Source: JAGLCW01 sp964422555 (GTDB taxonomy: Bacteria > Caldisericota > Caldisericia > UBA6126). From it: a stretch of DNA of 5,914 nt. Positions 5,412 to 5,914 of the stretch are shown here, piece after piece. The translations under genes and the position numbers were made by a program. The notes under the pieces were generated by a model. The model made no database searches, was not told where the DNA came from, and saw only the letters and a program-made list of their open reading frames with translations. Numbering within the stretch: position 1 is the first letter of the stretch; each line of letters starts with the position of its first letter. Location of the stretch: contig CAYRBR010000089.1 in NCBI GenBank assembly GCA_964422555.1, positions 1 through 5,914 of the forward strand. Reading direction: 5' to 3'.

Positions 5412-5899
5412 TGACAGATTATCCTTTTCCGGTTAAAGTTGTTATAGTATCTGATTGTACGGATGTAGCATTTGTTGAAATGCGTGCTGCTATTGCAACG
5501 ACTTTCATTGAATCACTTTCGGATATTAACTTATCTCCACAAATAGAGCCTTTAGTGCCTTGTGTACCTTTTTCTTTGACAAATGCATCTTTCCTCACAC
5601 GATTGGTGGCAGAGACAGCCACTCCTAAAACACTGATAATGGTTATTGCTAACTTTATTAGTGAAAGGACAGAAAGGATAATAGGACGAACACTGAAAAA
5701 GACCCTCTTTTTTGAAGGTACAAATACAGGTGCCTTTGGGTGGCTATTGGAAGATTTTGGAATACAGGATTGTTATGAATTAGACGATCCCGGTTTCGTG
5801 CCATTTGGAGGGAAGTATGTACATGCTCCTGCGATAGGGAAAGCATTAGCTGGAATTCCGATCGAAAATGAAAATCACAGGGAGGTGGAGATTCGTTAG
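5411..5899 (+). CDS. Stand-alone N-terminal-domain homologue of SAM hydroxide adenosyltransferase (DUF62 / chlorinase-fluorinase fold), probably altered catalytically
   Basis: Family members break S-adenosylmethionine with hydroxide, chloride or fluoride, giving adenosine-type products and methionine. In this 162-residue protein, VIVSDCTDVAFVEMRAAI (11-28) aligns with the family opening TDFGxxDxYVGxMKGVI. IEPLVPCVPFSLTNASFL (45-62) fits the IVDITHxVPxxDIxxAAF segment, TLIMVIAN (74-81) the TVHVAVVD strand, GTNTGAFGWLLEDFGI (103-118) the GPDNGVL helix, and FGGKYVHAPAIGKALAGIPI (132-151) the FHGRDxFAPxAAxLAxG end. The C-terminal beta-barrel of the usual 250-300 residue protein is missing. The catalytic Asp of VVDPGVG (now A80/N81), the His of FHGRD (now G133) and the Asp of PDNG are changed, while Arg89 may be kept. 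The start overlaps the preceding stop (TAATG), so it is translationally coupled to the synthetase gene. It may bind a nucleoside or SAM without the usual chemistry. The family call is my own motif alignment. Confidence 0.6.
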   Translation: MTDYPFPVKVVIVSDCTDVAFVEMRAAIATTFIESLSDINLSPQIEPLVPCVPFSLTNASFLTRLVAETATPKTLIMVIANFISERTERIIGRTLKKTLFFEGTNTGAFGWLLEDFGIQDCYELDDPGFVPFGGKYVHAPAIGKALAGIPIENENHREVEIR

Positions 5900-5914
5900 C
5901 ACGTTATCTTTGTC
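5868..5914 (+). CDS. Possible start of a further operon gene, cut by the window edge
   Basis: ATG at 5868 opens a frame (MKITGRWRFVSTLSL...) that overlaps the end of the DUF62-like gene by 32 bases and stays open to the edge. Its upstream ribosome site is poor. A near-perfect Shine-Dalgarno, GGAGGTG at 5881-5887, lies inside it and rather serves a start near 5892-5897 or later. No ATG, GTG or TTG occurs at that spacing; TTG 5910 is the next in this frame. That operon translation continues is likely; this exact start is uncertain. Confidence 0.25.
   Translation, partial: MKITGRWRFVSTLSL
5881..5887 (+). promoter_or_regulatory. Strong ribosome binding site for the next gene of the operon
   Basis: GGAGGTG is complementary to the 16S rRNA tail over seven bases. 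It sits within the last codons of the DUF62-like gene, 10 bases before that gene's TAG, indicating a tightly packed downstream gene whose body lies beyond the window. Confidence 0.5.

Noticed and set aside
1..5914. tRNA or rRNA genes, CRISPR arrays, transposases, long repeats or phage genes
   Set aside because: None was seen on either strand; the only repeats are short elements near promoters and starts.

Overview
The window is an AT-rich bacterial stretch with every clear gene on the + strand, in two transcription units separated by a strong intrinsic terminator at 3035-3066. Gene style suggests a low-GC Chloroflexota, perhaps Anaerolineae. The evidence is the membrane protein at 748-3015: after one transmembrane helix it has a 'GPKNVWAQLQ...' juxtamembrane segment and a long TolB/PD40-like extracytoplasmic part, which I associate with putative anti-sigma proteins of that group. 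This assignment comes from memory of family style and is only moderately secure.

Unit 1 (about 106-3066) is an ECF sigma factor with its putative membrane-bound regulator. An extracytoplasmic-function (ECF) type promoter, GGTAAC-N16-CGTC (145-170), lies upstream, as expected for an autoregulated sigma gene. The sigma frame opens at 269 and encodes a good region 2. It is interrupted by TAA at 584-586, then continues in the same frame through a recognisable region 4 (587-751). Its last stop overlaps the regulator's start in an ATGA. It is either a one-base nonsense pseudogene, a readthrough gene or a split sigma factor. A ten-codon GTG mini-ORF with a better ribosome site (240-272) overlaps the sigma start in the same ATGA fashion.

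Unit 2 (about 3144 to beyond the right edge) starts from a consensus-like promoter with a palindrome over its -35 box. It encodes two tryptophanyl-tRNA synthetase homologues of different subfamilies: a complete one of the actinobacterial/Deinococcus type (3273-4358) and a shorter, more divergent one with an altered tryptophan pocket (4434-5411). They are followed, with a one-base overlap, by a 162-residue protein (5411-5899) that resembles only the N-terminal domain of the SAM hydroxide adenosyltransferase/chlorinase/fluorinase (DUF62) family, with its catalytic residues changed. A near-perfect Shine-Dalgarno at 5881-5887 shows that the operon goes on.

The most unusual content is this arrangement of two TrpRS-like enzymes with a degenerate SAM-adenosyltransferase-fold protein. 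One reading is a pathway that activates tryptophan or a modified tryptophan for an accessory purpose such as a natural product, tRNA-dependent modification or antibiotic self-protection. That is inference, and the genes to the right of the window would decide it.
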